DNA of 64,000 bases from Duganella flavida (GCF_009857445.1 NZ_WWCN01000010.1:62001-126000), one strand, 5' to 3'. Positions 15,437-24,148 are shown, counted from the stretch's first letter. The notes: generated by a model not told the origin, from the sequence alone. Program-made: numbers and translations.

Positions 15437-18400
15437 ATGAAACCAATTTTAAATGTGCTCGCCGCCGCAGTGCTGGCAGCTCCTATGTTCGCGCAGGCGG
15501 CGTCGGTCTCCACTTACCAGTCGATGCCGGACGATCCGCGTGCGGTGAAAGTGAAAGCCGTTGGCGACGGCCGTGCCGACGACAGCGCGGCGATCCAGCA
15601 GGCGCTGGATGCCGCTGCCAACAAGGGCGAGGGCGGTGTGGTATTCCTGCCGTCCGGCCGTTATCGCATTACGCGTTCGCTGCTGGTGCCGCTGGCGGTG
15701 CGCTTGTACGGCGTCGGTCCGACGCGGCCAGTACTGGTGCTGGGCGCGAATACGCCCGGCTTCCAGAAAGGCGTGGCGAATATGGTGGTGTTCACTGGCG
15801 GCGACCAGTACACTGTCGGCAAAGTGCCGGTACCGGTGAAAAGCGCGGTGCCGTACAGCGAGAGTGTGCGCGACGCCAATTCGTCGACCTTCTATTCGGC
15901 CATGAGCAACGTGGACGTTGAAATCGGTGACGGCAATCCAGCGGCAGCAGCGGTGCGTTTGCGCACGGCGCAGCACTCCTACCTGAGCCACATGGACTTC
16001 CATATCGGCTCCGGCCTGGCTGGCGTGTACATGGTCGGTAATGAGAGCTTTGACCTGAAATTCTACGGCGGCCGGTATGGCATCCTCACCGAGAAAACGT
16101 CGCCGGCGTGGCAGTACACGCTGATGGACTCCACTTTTGACGGCCAGCGCGAGGCGGCGATACGCGGCCACGAGGCGGGCCTCACGCTGATTAACACATC
16201 GATCCGCAACACGCCGGTGGGCATAGAGATCAGCCGCGGCTACGGCGACTCGCTGTGGGGGAAGGATGTGCGCTTCGAGAACGTCTCGAAAGCGGCGGTC
16301 ATCATCAGCAATGAGGACAACGTCTACACGCAGGTTGGCTTCGACAACGCGGTCGCCAAAAACACGCCGGTGTTCGCGCGCTTCCGCGACAGCGGCAAGA
16401 CGGTAGCGGGCTACGGCGCGGCTTATCGCATTAGCGAATTCAATTACGGCCTGACGCTGCCGGGACTGGGCAGCGTCGGCAAGTTCGCCACCAACGTCAA
16501 GGGCGAGGCGCTGAAGGCACTGCCTGCGCCGCGCGCGCCGGTCATGCGTACGCTGCCAGCCACCAAACAGTGGGCCAGCGTGCGCGATTACGGCGCCGTG
16601 GGCGACGGCGTGACTGACGACACGGCAGCGGTGCAGAGGGCCATCGACGCCAATCGTACGGTCTATTTGCCGCAGGGCTTCTACATGGTGCAGGATACCA
16701 TCCGCTTGAAGCCGGACACGGTGCTGATTGGCCTGCACCCTGGCGTCACGCAGCTGGTGCTGCCAAACGGCGCGGCGGCATATGCCGCCGCGGACGGTCC
16801 GAAGGCGCTGCTGGAAAGCGCCAAGGGCGGCGACGCCATCGTCTCAGGCTTCGGCCTCGCTACCGGCGAAGTCAATCCGCGCGCGACGGCGCTGTTATGG
16901 AAGGCCGGCGCTGATTCGCTGGTGGACGATATCCGCATCCAGGGTGGCCACGGCACGCGCCTGTACGACGGCAAGCGCCGCGACCCGTACCAGAAATCCG
17001 CCAATTTCGACCCCACGCTGCATTGGGATCGCCAGTATCCAAGCATTTGGGTGACCGACGGCGGCGGCGGAACGTTTGTCGCCTGCTGGTCGCCTAGCAC
17101 TTTTGCGCAGGCGGGCTTCTACGTCTCCAACACCAAAACGCCGGGCAAGGTGTATGAGCTGTCGGCCGAACACCACATCCGCGCGGAGATTGTGCTGGAT
17201 AATGTCGAGAACTGGGAGTTCCTCGCGCCGCAAACCGAGCAGGAGGTGCGCGACGGGATGGACGCGGTGTCGCTGGAGATTCGCAATTCGCGCAACATCA
17301 GCTTCGCCAACTACCATGCGTATCGCGTGACGCGCTCCATCAAGCCCGCCGTGTCGGCGGTGAAGATGACGAATTCGGGCGATATCCGTTTTCGCAATGT
17401 GCACGTCAATGCGGAGAGCGGCTTTGCCACCTGCGATGAAAACGGCTGCGATACCTATCTGCGCGCCAGCAAATACTCGTTCGAAAATACGCTGCAGGAT
17501 TTGACGCACAAGCAGGAGGTGCGTGAGCATGAATTTGCGGTGCTCGATATTGTTCCCGCCACGCCGGCCATGCGGGCCACGCCGGCCACCGCGCCGCAGG
17601 TCGACAAGCTGGAAGGCGATTTCTACTCCATCGCCGGTGCGGCGGTGGATGCAAAAGGCAAGCTGTATTTCGCCGATCGCCGTTTCAACCGTATTTACAG
17701 CTGGTCGAAAGAGGGCGGGCTGGCGGTGGTGCGCGACGCTCCGCTCGATCCGGTCAACCTCGCCATCGACAAGAGCGGCGCGATCATGGTGCTGTCGTCG
17801 GCCGGACCGGAGGGGACGGTGTATTCCTTCCAGCCTGACCAGCCGGCAGGCCCGGTCACCGTCATCAAACCGACGCCGGTGAAACCCCATGCAGGCGCGC
17901 GCGTCGTAGTGCCGGTGAACTTCTGGCAGAACGGCGAGTTCCGCGACCAGCTTAACTTCGACACCTACGAATTCACCACGCTGGCCGAAATGTTTGCCCG
18001 CGACGTGGCCTTGCCGAAGGCGCGCGAATACGTGTCGCCGGACGCTAGCCTGGTGCTGCCGGCGTACCGCGTATTCAAGCAGGGGCCGACCGATCACCTG
18101 GGCTATCGCTTCTCCGATACGCTGGACACCCACGGGCTGGTGTCGGCGGGCGCCAATGGCCGCGTGGTGTTCACCAACGGCTCCGAGAACCGCACCTTCA
18201 GCGGCGTTATCGGTGCGGGCGGCGGCATCACGGACCTCAAGCTGCTGGCCAAACGCGGCGGCGAGAGCGCGGCGGTGGACCGCAGCGGCAATGTCTACGT
18301 CGCCAACGGGCAGGTGTTCGTCTACGCGGCAGACGGCAAGGAGATTGGCCGCATCGATGTGCCGGAACGCCCTCTGCGACTGATCTTTGGCGGCACCGAT

Positions 18401-18466
18401 GGCCGTACCTTATTCATCCTCACCCATCACTCGCTGTACGCGGCGGGAGAATTCCATGCGCAGTAA
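15437..18466 (+). CDS. Secreted two-beta-helix protein (Pectate_lyase_3/GH55-like) fused to a beta-propeller
   Basis: A 1009-residue exported protein. After a signal peptide (AAAVLAAPMFAQAA) come two right-handed beta-helix modules. The first opens KAVGDGRADDSAAIQQALDA (about 36-55) and the second VRDYGAVGDGVTDDTAAVQRAID (about 381-403), both the Pectate_lyase_3 N-terminal signature. Tandem modules of this kind are the architecture of GH55 beta-1,3-glucanases. From about residue 720 a six-bladed-propeller-like region follows (YSIAGAAVDAKGKLYFADRRFNRIYSW, LAIDKSGAIMVLSS, AAVDRSGNVYVANGQVF), resembling SMP-30/gluconolactonase repeats. It overlaps the downstream esterase by 11 bases. A glycan-cleaving role feeding gluconate uptake is plausible; catalytic residues are not identified. 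Confidence 0.75.
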   Translation: MKPILNVLAAAVLAAPMFAQAASVSTYQSMPDDPRAVKVKAVGDGRADDSAAIQQALDAAANKGEGGVVFLPSGRYRITRSLLVPLAVRLYGVGPTRPVLVLGANTPGFQKGVANMVVFTGGDQYTVGKVPVPVKSAVPYSESVRDANSSTFYSAMSNVDVEIGDGNPAAAAVRLRTAQHSYLSHMDFHIGSGLAGVYMVGNESFDLKFYGGRYGILTEKTSPAWQYTLMDSTFDGQREAAIRGHEAGLTLINTSIRNTPVGIEISRGYGDSLWGKDVRFENVSKAAVIISNEDNVYTQVGFDNAVAKNTPVFARFRDSGKTVAGYGAAYRISEFNYGLTLPGLGSVGKFATNVKGEALKALPAPRAPVMRTLPATKQWASVRDYGAVGDGVTDDTAAVQRAIDANRTVYLPQGFYMVQDTIRLKPDTVLIGLHPGVTQLVLPNGAAAYAAADGPKALLESAKGGDAIVSGFGLATGEVNPRATALLWKAGADSLVDDIRIQGGHGTRLYDGKRRDPYQKSANFDPTLHWDRQYPSIWVTDGGGGTFVACWSPSTFAQAGFYVSNTKTPGKVYELSAEHHIRAEIVLDNVENWEFLAPQTEQEVRDGMDAVSLEIRNSRNISFANYHAYRVTRSIKPAVSAVKMTNSGDIRFRNVHVNAESGFATCDENGCDTYLRASKYSFENTLQDLTHKQEVREHEFAVLDIVPATPAMRATPATAPQVDKLEGDFYSIAGAAVDAKGKLYFADRRFNRIYSWSKEGGLAVVRDAPLDPVNLAIDKSGAIMVLSSAGPEGTVYSFQPDQPAGPVTVIKPTPVKPHAGARVVVPVNFWQNGEFRDQLNFDTYEFTTLAEMFARDVALPKAREYVSPDASLVLPAYRVFKQGPTDHLGYRFSDTLDTHGLVSAGANGRVVFTNGSENRTFSGVIGAGGGITDLKLLAKRGGESAAVDRSGNVYVANGQVFVYAADGKEIGRIDVPERPLRLIFGGTDGRTLFILTHHSLYAAGEFHAQ

Positions 18467-19317
18467 ATTTTTGTTGGTGCTGTTGTTATGCGGGCAGGCG
18501 GGCGCGCAGCAGCTATGGCCGGACGGCGCGCCCGGCTCGGAGCAGCGCCACAACGAAGCGGAGAAAGTGGACAGCACCTACGTCAGCAATATCCACGATC
18601 CGTCGCTGACGGTGGTGCGCGCCAATCCGCGCCACGCCAATGGTGCGGCGGTAGTCATCGCGCCGGGTGGCGGCCATCGCATGCTGGTGTTCGAGAACGA
18701 GGGCATGGTTGCGGCCAAGTCGCTTAACCGGGTTGGCGTGACGGCCTTTGTGCTGAAATACCGGCTGGCGCGCGACGCCGGCTCCAGCTATTCGATTGAA
18801 AACGACGCGGCGGCCGACTTGCGCCGCGCCGTGCGCTGGGTGCGTGCGCATGCGGCGGACTACGGCGTCGATCCGCAACGCGTGGGCGTGATGGGCTTCT
18901 CGGCGGGCGGCGAGCTGGTGTCGCTGGTGGCAGATAATCCCGAGCCGTCGCCGCCGGCGCGGCAGGATGCGGTCGACCGGCAAAGCGCGGCCGGACTTCC
19001 AGATCCTGGTGTATCCGGGCCCACTGGGCTCACCGGCGAAGGCGGCCAAGGAGGCGCCGCCGGCCTTCATCGTGGCCGGTTCCGCCGACAAGTGCTGCAT
19101 GCCGCCGGCGCTGACGCTATACCAGCAATTGATCACGGCCGGCGTGTCGGCCGAACTGCACTTGTATGCTGATACCGACCACGCCTTCAACATGGGCCGG
19201 CGCTCCGAGCGCCTGTCCGATGTGCACTGGCCGGACCGGCTGGCGGACTGGCTTAGCGACGGCGGCTGGCTGGTCCCACGCCACGGCCAGCCGCCGCTGG
19301 GCGTGCCAGCCCCGTGA
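18456..19317 (+). pseudogene. Secreted alpha/beta-hydrolase (carbohydrate-esterase-like), frameshifted
   Basis: An exported esterase of the BD-FAE/acetyl-xylan-esterase type, split by one frameshift. Frame 1 from the ATG at 18456 gives a signal peptide (FLLVLLLCGQAGAQQ), the oxyanion region VVIAPGGGHRML and the nucleophile elbow GVMGFSAGGE. The frame then continues wrongly and ends about 60 codons later. The second frame picks up at about 18988 with RPDFQILVYPG, APPAFIVAGSADKCC and the catalytic-His block DTDHAFNMGRRS, to a stop at 19317. One surplus base (or two missing) at about 18984-18990, in a GC-rich CGCGGCC context, explains the break. It may be a true lesion or an assembly error. It is the last gene of the gluconate operon. 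Confidence 0.75.
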
Positions 19318-19410
19318 GTTACACAGCTGCCACTACGTGCGTCACCGTACGGCAGCCACTGCGGTAGAATCCGAGAATTGGATTTTTCTCTCCCCATTCA
19401 GGAGTTAGTG

Positions 19411-19656
19411 ATGTCTACTACGCAAACTTTCCGCCCAGACCATCAATCATCCGAGGTGGTGGAAGCTGGTATCGAGCGGGCCGACCGGCTCGGCCCCGAG
19501 AAGGCAGCGGAATATATGAGCCAGCGCGGCGTACAGGAAAGCGTGATCAAACGCGTGATCCAGGAGCCGGAACACCGCCGCAACCCGGGCCGCCTGCGCT
19601 CGCGCGACGAACGCCAGATCGAGGAAAGCACGCGCGCCAACAAATTCATCCCCTGA
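19411..19656 (+). CDS. Small conserved-looking protein, unknown function
   Basis: An 81-residue, strongly charged protein with no signal peptide or membrane segment. The middle reads RADRLGPEKAAEYMSQRGVQ and the tail is rich in Arg and Glu (EHRRNPGRLRSRDERQIEE). GGAG six bases before the ATG at 19411 supports translation, and a TAGAAT hexamer about 45 bp upstream could be its -10. I do not recognise a family. The look (short, hydrophilic, helical) fits stress-type small proteins, but that is only an impression. Confidence 0.55.
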   Translation: MSTTQTFRPDHQSSEVVEAGIERADRLGPEKAAEYMSQRGVQESVIKRVIQEPEHRRNPGRLRSRDERQIEESTRANKFIP

Positions 19657-19798
19657 GTGGCGCCGCGCAGGCCGCGTAGGATCAGGCTGACAAAACGCTA
19701 TGTTCCTAGCCTACAGAAGGCTTACCCGTGCTCCTATCACCAAGCGCACATAGCGGCGATATAGTGCATTCATCCGATCTTTACAGATGAGGCACAAT

Positions 19799-20494
19799 AT
19801 GCAAACCAGCACCACGCCAGCTATCAGCCTGACCGGCGCACAACAGAACGAACTGCTGCGCGCCCTGTCGCGCGAGGAATTGATTGAACTGTTTGCGCAC
19901 CTGGACCTGGTGCCGCTGGCAGCCGGCAAGCGCCTGTTCGACGCCGGCGACCTGATGGAATATGCCTACTTTCCCACCAATGCCATCATCTCGCTGCAGT
20001 ATGTGACCGAAGATGGCGGCGCCGCCGAGGTGGCGGTAGTCGGCCGCGAAGGCGTGGCCGGGGTGGCGATGTATGAACACGAACGCGCCAACTGCTGCGC
20101 CGTGGTGCAGACGGCGGGCTATGGCTACCGCATCAAGTCGGAGATATTGCGTCGCGCCTTCTTCGGTGGCGGTGCATTGGCGCAGCAGCTGATGCGCCAT
20201 ACCAGCGCGCTGTTTGCGCAGCTGGCGCAAACCGTGGCCGGCGTCCGCCATGGCACTATCGAGCAGCGCCTGTGCCGCTGGTTGCTGGAACGACTGGACC
20301 GTTCGCTGTCCAATGAATTGAAAGTGACGCAGGAGCTGATCGCCAATATGCTCGGCGTGCGTCGCGAATCAATCACCTGCTGCGCAGGCAAGCTGCAAGA
20401 AGATGGCTTGATCGAATACCGTCGCGGCTGCGTTACCGTGGTCGATCGTTCCGGCATGGAGCGCCGTGCCGGCAGCTGCTACTCCGCCTCCTAA
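19799..20494 (+). CDS. Crp/Fnr family transcriptional regulator
   Basis: A 231-residue regulator with an N-terminal cyclic-nucleotide-binding-like barrel (LVPLAAGKRLFDAGDLMEYAYFPTNAIISL, then GREGVAGVAMYE) and a C-terminal helix-turn-helix (LKVTQELIANMLGVRRESITCCAGKLQEDGLIEYRRG). No N-terminal cysteine cluster for an iron-sulfur centre is present, so it is not an oxygen-sensing Fnr. The subgroup resembles the uncharacterised Crp-like regulators common in Burkholderiales and rhizobia. GAGG six bases upstream sets the start at 19799. It stands alone, its stop overlapping that of a small convergent gene by four bases. Confidence 0.85.
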   Translation: MQTSTTPAISLTGAQQNELLRALSREELIELFAHLDLVPLAAGKRLFDAGDLMEYAYFPTNAIISLQYVTEDGGAAEVAVVGREGVAGVAMYEHERANCCAVVQTAGYGYRIKSEILRRAFFGGGALAQQLMRHTSALFAQLAQTVAGVRHGTIEQRLCRWLLERLDRSLSNELKVTQELIANMLGVRRESITCCAGKLQEDGLIEYRRGCVTVVDRSGMERRAGSCYSAS

Positions 20495-20697
20495 TGCAGG
20501 TAGTGTGGCGCATGCTGGATCTGATCCAGCTTGCGCTGCACCAGTTGATACCACGCCTGCGCCCAGCGCGCCGCCGCCTGTGATTCTTCCACCGTTCTTG
20601 CTGCTATCGCCCTGCGCACCGCCGCCATTTGCCGCTGCAGTGCATAGGCGGCGGGCGGGATGTTGCGGCGAGGATGAGTTGTGATGTGAGTGTCCAT
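20491..20697 (-). CDS. Small hypothetical protein, convergent with the Crp-like gene
   Basis: A possible 68-residue protein starting at the ATG at 20697 (MDTHITTHPRRNIPPAAYAL), Ala- and Gln-rich, predicted mostly helical, with no signal or membrane segment. Coding support is modest: start codon and length only. I recognise no family. Confidence 0.4.
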   Translation of the reverse strand: MDTHITTHPRRNIPPAAYALQRQMAAVRRAIAARTVEESQAAARWAQAWYQLVQRKLDQIQHAPHYLH

Positions 20698-20774
20698 GCA
20701 GGCATTTTGAACGGCGCACGCAGCTGCGGCTGTACGCTGCCTCACCTACACGGACACGGCACACCGGGCTTACT

Positions 20775-20799
20775 TGCCTGGATTACCTGCCTGGATTAC
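20775..20799. repeat. Tandem 13-bp duplication after the binding-protein gene
   Basis: TGCCTGGATTAC occurs at 20775-20786 and 20788-20799, with a degenerate third unit beyond. It covers the stop codon of the leftward binding-protein gene and its downstream flank. Confidence 0.6.
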
Positions 20800-21962
20800 T
20801 TACCCGGATCTTTCATGTTGGTGAACTGGTCGAACTCCACGTTATAGATTTCATTACCAATTTTTTCCACCTTGCGCACATACACGGTCTGCACTATGTC
20901 GCGGGTAGCAGGGTCGATAGCGATCGGGCCGCGCGGGCTATTCAGCTTGATGTTCTTCAGGACCGCCATGGCCTGGTCGCCATCAATCTTGCCATTCAGC
21001 TTGCGCACCACTTCATAGATCGCCGCCATACCGTCGTAGGCGCCGACAGCCATGAAGTTAGGACGGCCGCCGCCTGGATTGGCCGCCGCAAAGCTCTTCA
21101 GAAAAGCCGCGTTCTCCGGCGACTTGTGCGCTGCCGAGTAGTGGAAGGTGGTGATCACGCCCAGCGTGGCGTCACCCATGGCCGGCAACACGTGGTCGTC
21201 GGTCAGGTCGCCGGTGGCGATTACCTTGATGCCTGCTTCAGCCAGGCCGCGCTCGCGATAGCCCTTCATGAAGGCGATGCTTTGCTCGCCGGCCGGCACG
21301 AATACGAACACCGCATCCGGCTTGGCGTCCTTGATGCGCTGGATGAACGGTGCGAATTCCGGATTGCGCAGCGGGACGCGGATCGCTTCCGTCACGGTGC
21401 CGCCGCCTTTCACCAGTTCCGCCTTGAAGGCCGCTTCGGCATCGATGCCTGGACCGTAGTCGGCCACCAGCGTCACCACATTCTTGATCTTGTTCTTCAC
21501 CGCCCACGTCGCCATCGGCGCCGAGATTTGCGGCAGCGTCATCGAGAAGCGGGCGATGTAGTCAGACTTGGTGGTCACCGCCGAGGTGGCGGCGTTCATC
21601 ACAATCATCGGCTTTTTGGCTTGTTGGGCGATCGGCGCAACCGCCATCGCTTCCGGCGTCAGGCCGAAGCCGGCCAGGAAGTCCACCTTGTCGCGCACCA
21701 CCAGTTCCTGCGCCAGGCGCTTGGCGATTTCCGGCGACGGGCCGGTGGTGTCCTTGAGGATGATCTGGATTTTTTTACCGGCCACAGTGTCGCCATATTG
21801 CGACATGTAGGCCTTGATACCGCCTTCCATTTGTTTGCCGTAATCGGCAAAAGGGCCGGAGAAGGCGGCGATCACGCCAACCTTGATGGTGTCCTGCGCC
21901 CATGCCATTTGCACAGTCAAAGTGAGTGCTGCCAGTGCCGCAAATTTCGCTACGTTTTTCAT
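20796..21962 (-). CDS. ABC transporter periplasmic binding protein, LivK-like (aromatic acid uptake likely)
   Basis: A 388-residue type-I periplasmic binding protein. Signal peptide LAALTLTVQMAWAQ, then IKVGVIAAFSGPFADYGKQMEGGIKAYM, ILKDTTGPSPEIAKRLAQELV, LAGFGLTPEAMAVAPIAQQAKKPMIVM and GAYDGMAAIYEVVRKL. These match the branched-chain-amino-acid-type receptors, many of which bind aromatic acids. AGGAGA upstream of the ATG at 21962 sets the start. It is divergent from a porin gene across a PcaR operator, and the only HMGF permease set nearby lies 5 kb away behind pcaIJF. This suggests it delivers a protocatechuate-pathway aromatic acid to that permease. A second, similar binding protein follows vanAB. 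Confidence 0.83.
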   Translation of the reverse strand: MKNVAKFAALAALTLTVQMAWAQDTIKVGVIAAFSGPFADYGKQMEGGIKAYMSQYGDTVAGKKIQIILKDTTGPSPEIAKRLAQELVVRDKVDFLAGFGLTPEAMAVAPIAQQAKKPMIVMNAATSAVTTKSDYIARFSMTLPQISAPMATWAVKNKIKNVVTLVADYGPGIDAEAAFKAELVKGGGTVTEAIRVPLRNPEFAPFIQRIKDAKPDAVFVFVPAGEQSIAFMKGYRERGLAEAGIKVIATGDLTDDHVLPAMGDATLGVITTFHYSAAHKSPENAAFLKSFAAANPGGGRPNFMAVGAYDGMAAIYEVVRKLNGKIDGDQAMAVLKNIKLNSPRGPIAIDPATRDIVQTVYVRKVEKIGNEIYNVEFDQFTNMKDPGK

Positions 21963-21995
21963 GCGTCGTCTCCTGTGTGGTTCTGTTTTCGGTTG

Positions 21996-22024
21996 TTGAC
22001 AATATACCGTGACGATCATAGTAT
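21996..22024 (+). promoter_or_regulatory. Sigma70 promoter of the porin gene
   Basis: TTGACA (21996-22001), a 17-base spacer and TAGTAT (22019-22024), with a PcaR operator just downstream. Confidence 0.7.
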
Positions 22025-22033
22025 CCAATCTAT

Positions 22034-22067
22034 GTGCGATTAACAACCTATTGTTCGATAATCGCAC
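22034..22067 (+). promoter_or_regulatory. PcaR-type operator in front of the porin
   Basis: A palindrome GTTCGATAATCGCAC (22053-22067), which to my recollection is the 15-bp PcaR site described in Pseudomonas putida, preceded by a third half-site GTGCGAT (22034-22040) in direct orientation, 19 bp from the palindrome's left half. The site at pcaI has the same geometry. Being between the porin and binding-protein genes, it may control both. Confidence 0.8.
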
Positions 22068-22093
22068 AACATTAAAACAACTGGAGACGAGTA

Positions 22094-23185
22094 ATGAAAA
22101 ACACCATTCGTGGCGCGGTTGCGCTGCTGTGCGGTATGGGCGCATCGGCCGCTATGGCTCAAAGCAATGTCACCGTGTACGGCCTGCTGGATACCGGCAT
22201 CGAACGCGTGACCAATGTGAATGCCGCCGGCGACAGCGTGACGCGCATGCCCTCGCTGACCGGCTCCTTCCCGTCGCGTATCGGTTTCCGCGGCACCGAG
22301 GATCTGGGCGGCGGCCTGTCCGCCATCTTTACGCTGGAAGCCGGCCTCGCGGTCGATACCGGCAGCATGGGGCAGGGCAATCGCCTGTTCGGCCGCCAGG
22401 CGACCGTCGGTCTGAAGGGCGACTTCGGCACCGTGAGCTTCGGCCGCCAGATCAACATGACCTACATCGCCACGCTGAAGTCGGACGTGATGGGGCCTAA
22501 CCTGTTCGCCATCGGCAGCATCGATCCTTACCTGCCGAATGCGCGCAGCGACAATTCGATCGGCTACCTCGGTTCCTTCAATAACTTCGTCATCGGCGCT
22601 ACCTATAGCACTGGCCGCGATGGCTCCAGCGCTGGCGGCCCGGCCGCTACCGGCTGCGCAGGCGAAGTGCCGGGTAATGCCAAGGCCTGTCGCCAGGCCA
22701 CCGGCTTGTTCGGCTACGAGACCCAGGCCTTCGGCGTGAATGCTTCCTACGATATTTTGTATGGCAATACCGGCGCAGCGAATGGCCTCACCAGCAGCAA
22801 CAACAGCGACAAGCGCGTGACGGCCAACGCCTACGTCAAGGTTGGCGAAGGCAAGCTGGCGGGCGGTGTGATCGATCGCACCACGCGCGCGGTCACCGGC
22901 CTGACCGAGTCGGACCTGTACTTCTTTGGTGTCAGCTATCCGGTAACGCCGTTCACCACGCTGGATGCGCAGTGGGCTAAAAAGGATGTGAAGAACAGCG
23001 GCGACGACGCCACCTTGCTGGTCGCGCGCCTGACCTACTACTTCTCGAAACGCACCGCCGTGTATGGCGGCGTAGGCCGCATGAAGAACTCCGGCTTGTC
23101 GGCGGTGGCGTTGGACGCCGGCGGCACTGCGGGCGCCGGCAAATCGCAAAACGGCGTTATGGCGGGTATCCGCCACACGTTCTAA
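22094..23185 (+). CDS. General outer-membrane porin
   Basis: A 363-residue trimeric porin of the betaproteobacterial OmpC-like type: signal peptide MGASAAMAQ, SNVTVYGLLDTGIERV, SRIGFRGTEDLGGGLSAIFTLEAGL, NRLFGRQATVGLKGDFGTVSFGRQ and the C-terminal strand GIRHTF. It lets small hydrophilic solutes, here probably aromatic acids, through the outer membrane. A ribosome site (GGAGA) lies eight bases before the ATG. The gene follows a good promoter with a PcaR operator, tying it to beta-ketoadipate metabolism. Confidence 0.9.
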   Translation: MKNTIRGAVALLCGMGASAAMAQSNVTVYGLLDTGIERVTNVNAAGDSVTRMPSLTGSFPSRIGFRGTEDLGGGLSAIFTLEAGLAVDTGSMGQGNRLFGRQATVGLKGDFGTVSFGRQINMTYIATLKSDVMGPNLFAIGSIDPYLPNARSDNSIGYLGSFNNFVIGATYSTGRDGSSAGGPAATGCAGEVPGNAKACRQATGLFGYETQAFGVNASYDILYGNTGAANGLTSSNNSDKRVTANAYVKVGEGKLAGGVIDRTTRAVTGLTESDLYFFGVSYPVTPFTTLDAQWAKKDVKNSGDDATLLVARLTYYFSKRTAVYGGVGRMKNSGLSAVALDAGGTAGAGKSQNGVMAGIRHTF

Positions 23186-23187
23186 GT

Positions 23188-24015
23188 CTAGGGCAGCAGT
23201 ACTGCGAGTTCCTGCGCGCCGCGTTGTAGTACGGGCAGGAACTCTTCGCGCAGTTGCTCCACGCTGACGCGGGCCGCTTGTGCGCCCACGTTCAGTGCGG
23301 CCAGCACGGTGCCCGACGCGCCGCGCACCGGCACCGCAATCGACCGCAGTCCCAGCTCCAGCTCCTCATCGTTGATGGCGTAGCCGTCGCGGCGCACGCC
23401 CGCCAGTACTTCGCGCAGGCGCTTCTGGTTGACGATGGTGTTAGCCGTCATTGGCCGCAGGCGCGTGTGTTCGAGATAGGCGTCCAGCTGGTCCGGCGGC
23501 AAATGCGCCAGCATCACGCGGCCCAGCGAAGTGCAGTAGGCGGGCAAGCGGCTGCCGGTGTTCAGCGCCACCGACATCACGCGCGAGGTCGCGGCACGCG
23601 CCACGTACAGCACTTCGCCGTCTTCCAGCACCGCCAGCGAACTCGATTCATTGAGCGCGCGGCTGATGTTGTTCAGGTAGGGCTGGGCCGACACCGTCAA
23701 CGGCGTCGATGACAGATAGGAGTAGCCTAGCGTCAGCACCTTGGGGCGCAGCGAGAAGTTGTTCAGCTCCGCGTCGACGTAACCGAGTTCGCGCAGTGTG
23801 TGCAGGCAGCGGCGCACAGCGGCGCGCGGAATGCCGGTCTTCTGGCTGACACTGGCGATGGTCTGCGGCTTGCGCGCATCGCTGAAGGCGCGCAGCACCG
23901 CCAGCCCCCGCGCCAGCGAGGTCATGAAACTGGGATCGGTCATCGCATCGATTTGCTCGGCGATGGTCGGTTCGCGGTCGTCGTCCGCGTCGAGAGGTTG
24001 GATGGCTTTAGGCAT
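23188..24015 (-). CDS. pcaR: IclR family regulator, PcaR/PcaU/PobR subgroup
   Basis: A 275-residue IclR protein. The N-terminal winged helix is SLARGLAVLRAFSDARKPQTIASVSQKTGIPRAAVRRCLHTLRELGYV (about 34-81). The effector domain has LTLGYSYLSSTPLTVSAQPYLNNISRAL, GRVMLAHLPPDQLDAYL, GYAINDEELELGLRSIAVPV and AALNVGAQAARVS. This block set matches the regulators of protocatechuate/beta-ketoadipate genes. It is divergent from pcaI, and both nearby operators match the known PcaR site. Whether it activates or represses cannot be read; the site lies downstream of each -10. Confidence 0.88.
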   Translation of the reverse strand: MPKAIQPLDADDDREPTIAEQIDAMTDPSFMTSLARGLAVLRAFSDARKPQTIASVSQKTGIPRAAVRRCLHTLRELGYVDAELNNFSLRPKVLTLGYSYLSSTPLTVSAQPYLNNISRALNESSSLAVLEDGEVLYVARAATSRVMSVALNTGSRLPAYCTSLGRVMLAHLPPDQLDAYLEHTRLRPMTANTIVNQKRLREVLAGVRRDGYAINDEELELGLRSIAVPVRGASGTVLAALNVGAQAARVSVEQLREEFLPVLQRGAQELAVLLP

Positions 24016-24060
24016 GGCGTGATTTTAATGCAGGCGTTGGTTCCAATAGGCGTTTTTTTC

Positions 24061-24089
24061 TTGACCCCGGCCAGCGCAAGTTCTACACT
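24061..24089 (+). promoter_or_regulatory. Sigma70 promoter of pcaIJF
   Basis: TTGACC (24061-24066), 17 bases, TACACT (24084-24089). The PcaR operator begins five bases after the -10. Confidence 0.65.
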
Positions 24090-24093
24090 GGGT

Positions 24094-24127
24094 GTGCGAT
24101 AATCAATCATTAGTTCGATTATCGCAC
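24094..24127 (+). promoter_or_regulatory. PcaR-type operator in front of pcaIJF
   Basis: GTGCGAT (24094-24100), 12 bases, then the palindrome GTTCGATTATCGCAC (24113-24127). The arrangement is the same as at the porin: third half-site 19 bp from the palindrome's left half. Confidence 0.82.
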
Positions 24128-24148
24128 AACATGCACTGGAAAGCAGAT

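Noticed and set aside
16895..18133. Leftward open frame opposite the beta-helix/propeller gene
   Set aside because: Composition is typical of antisense; the rightward frame has two clear beta-helix signatures.
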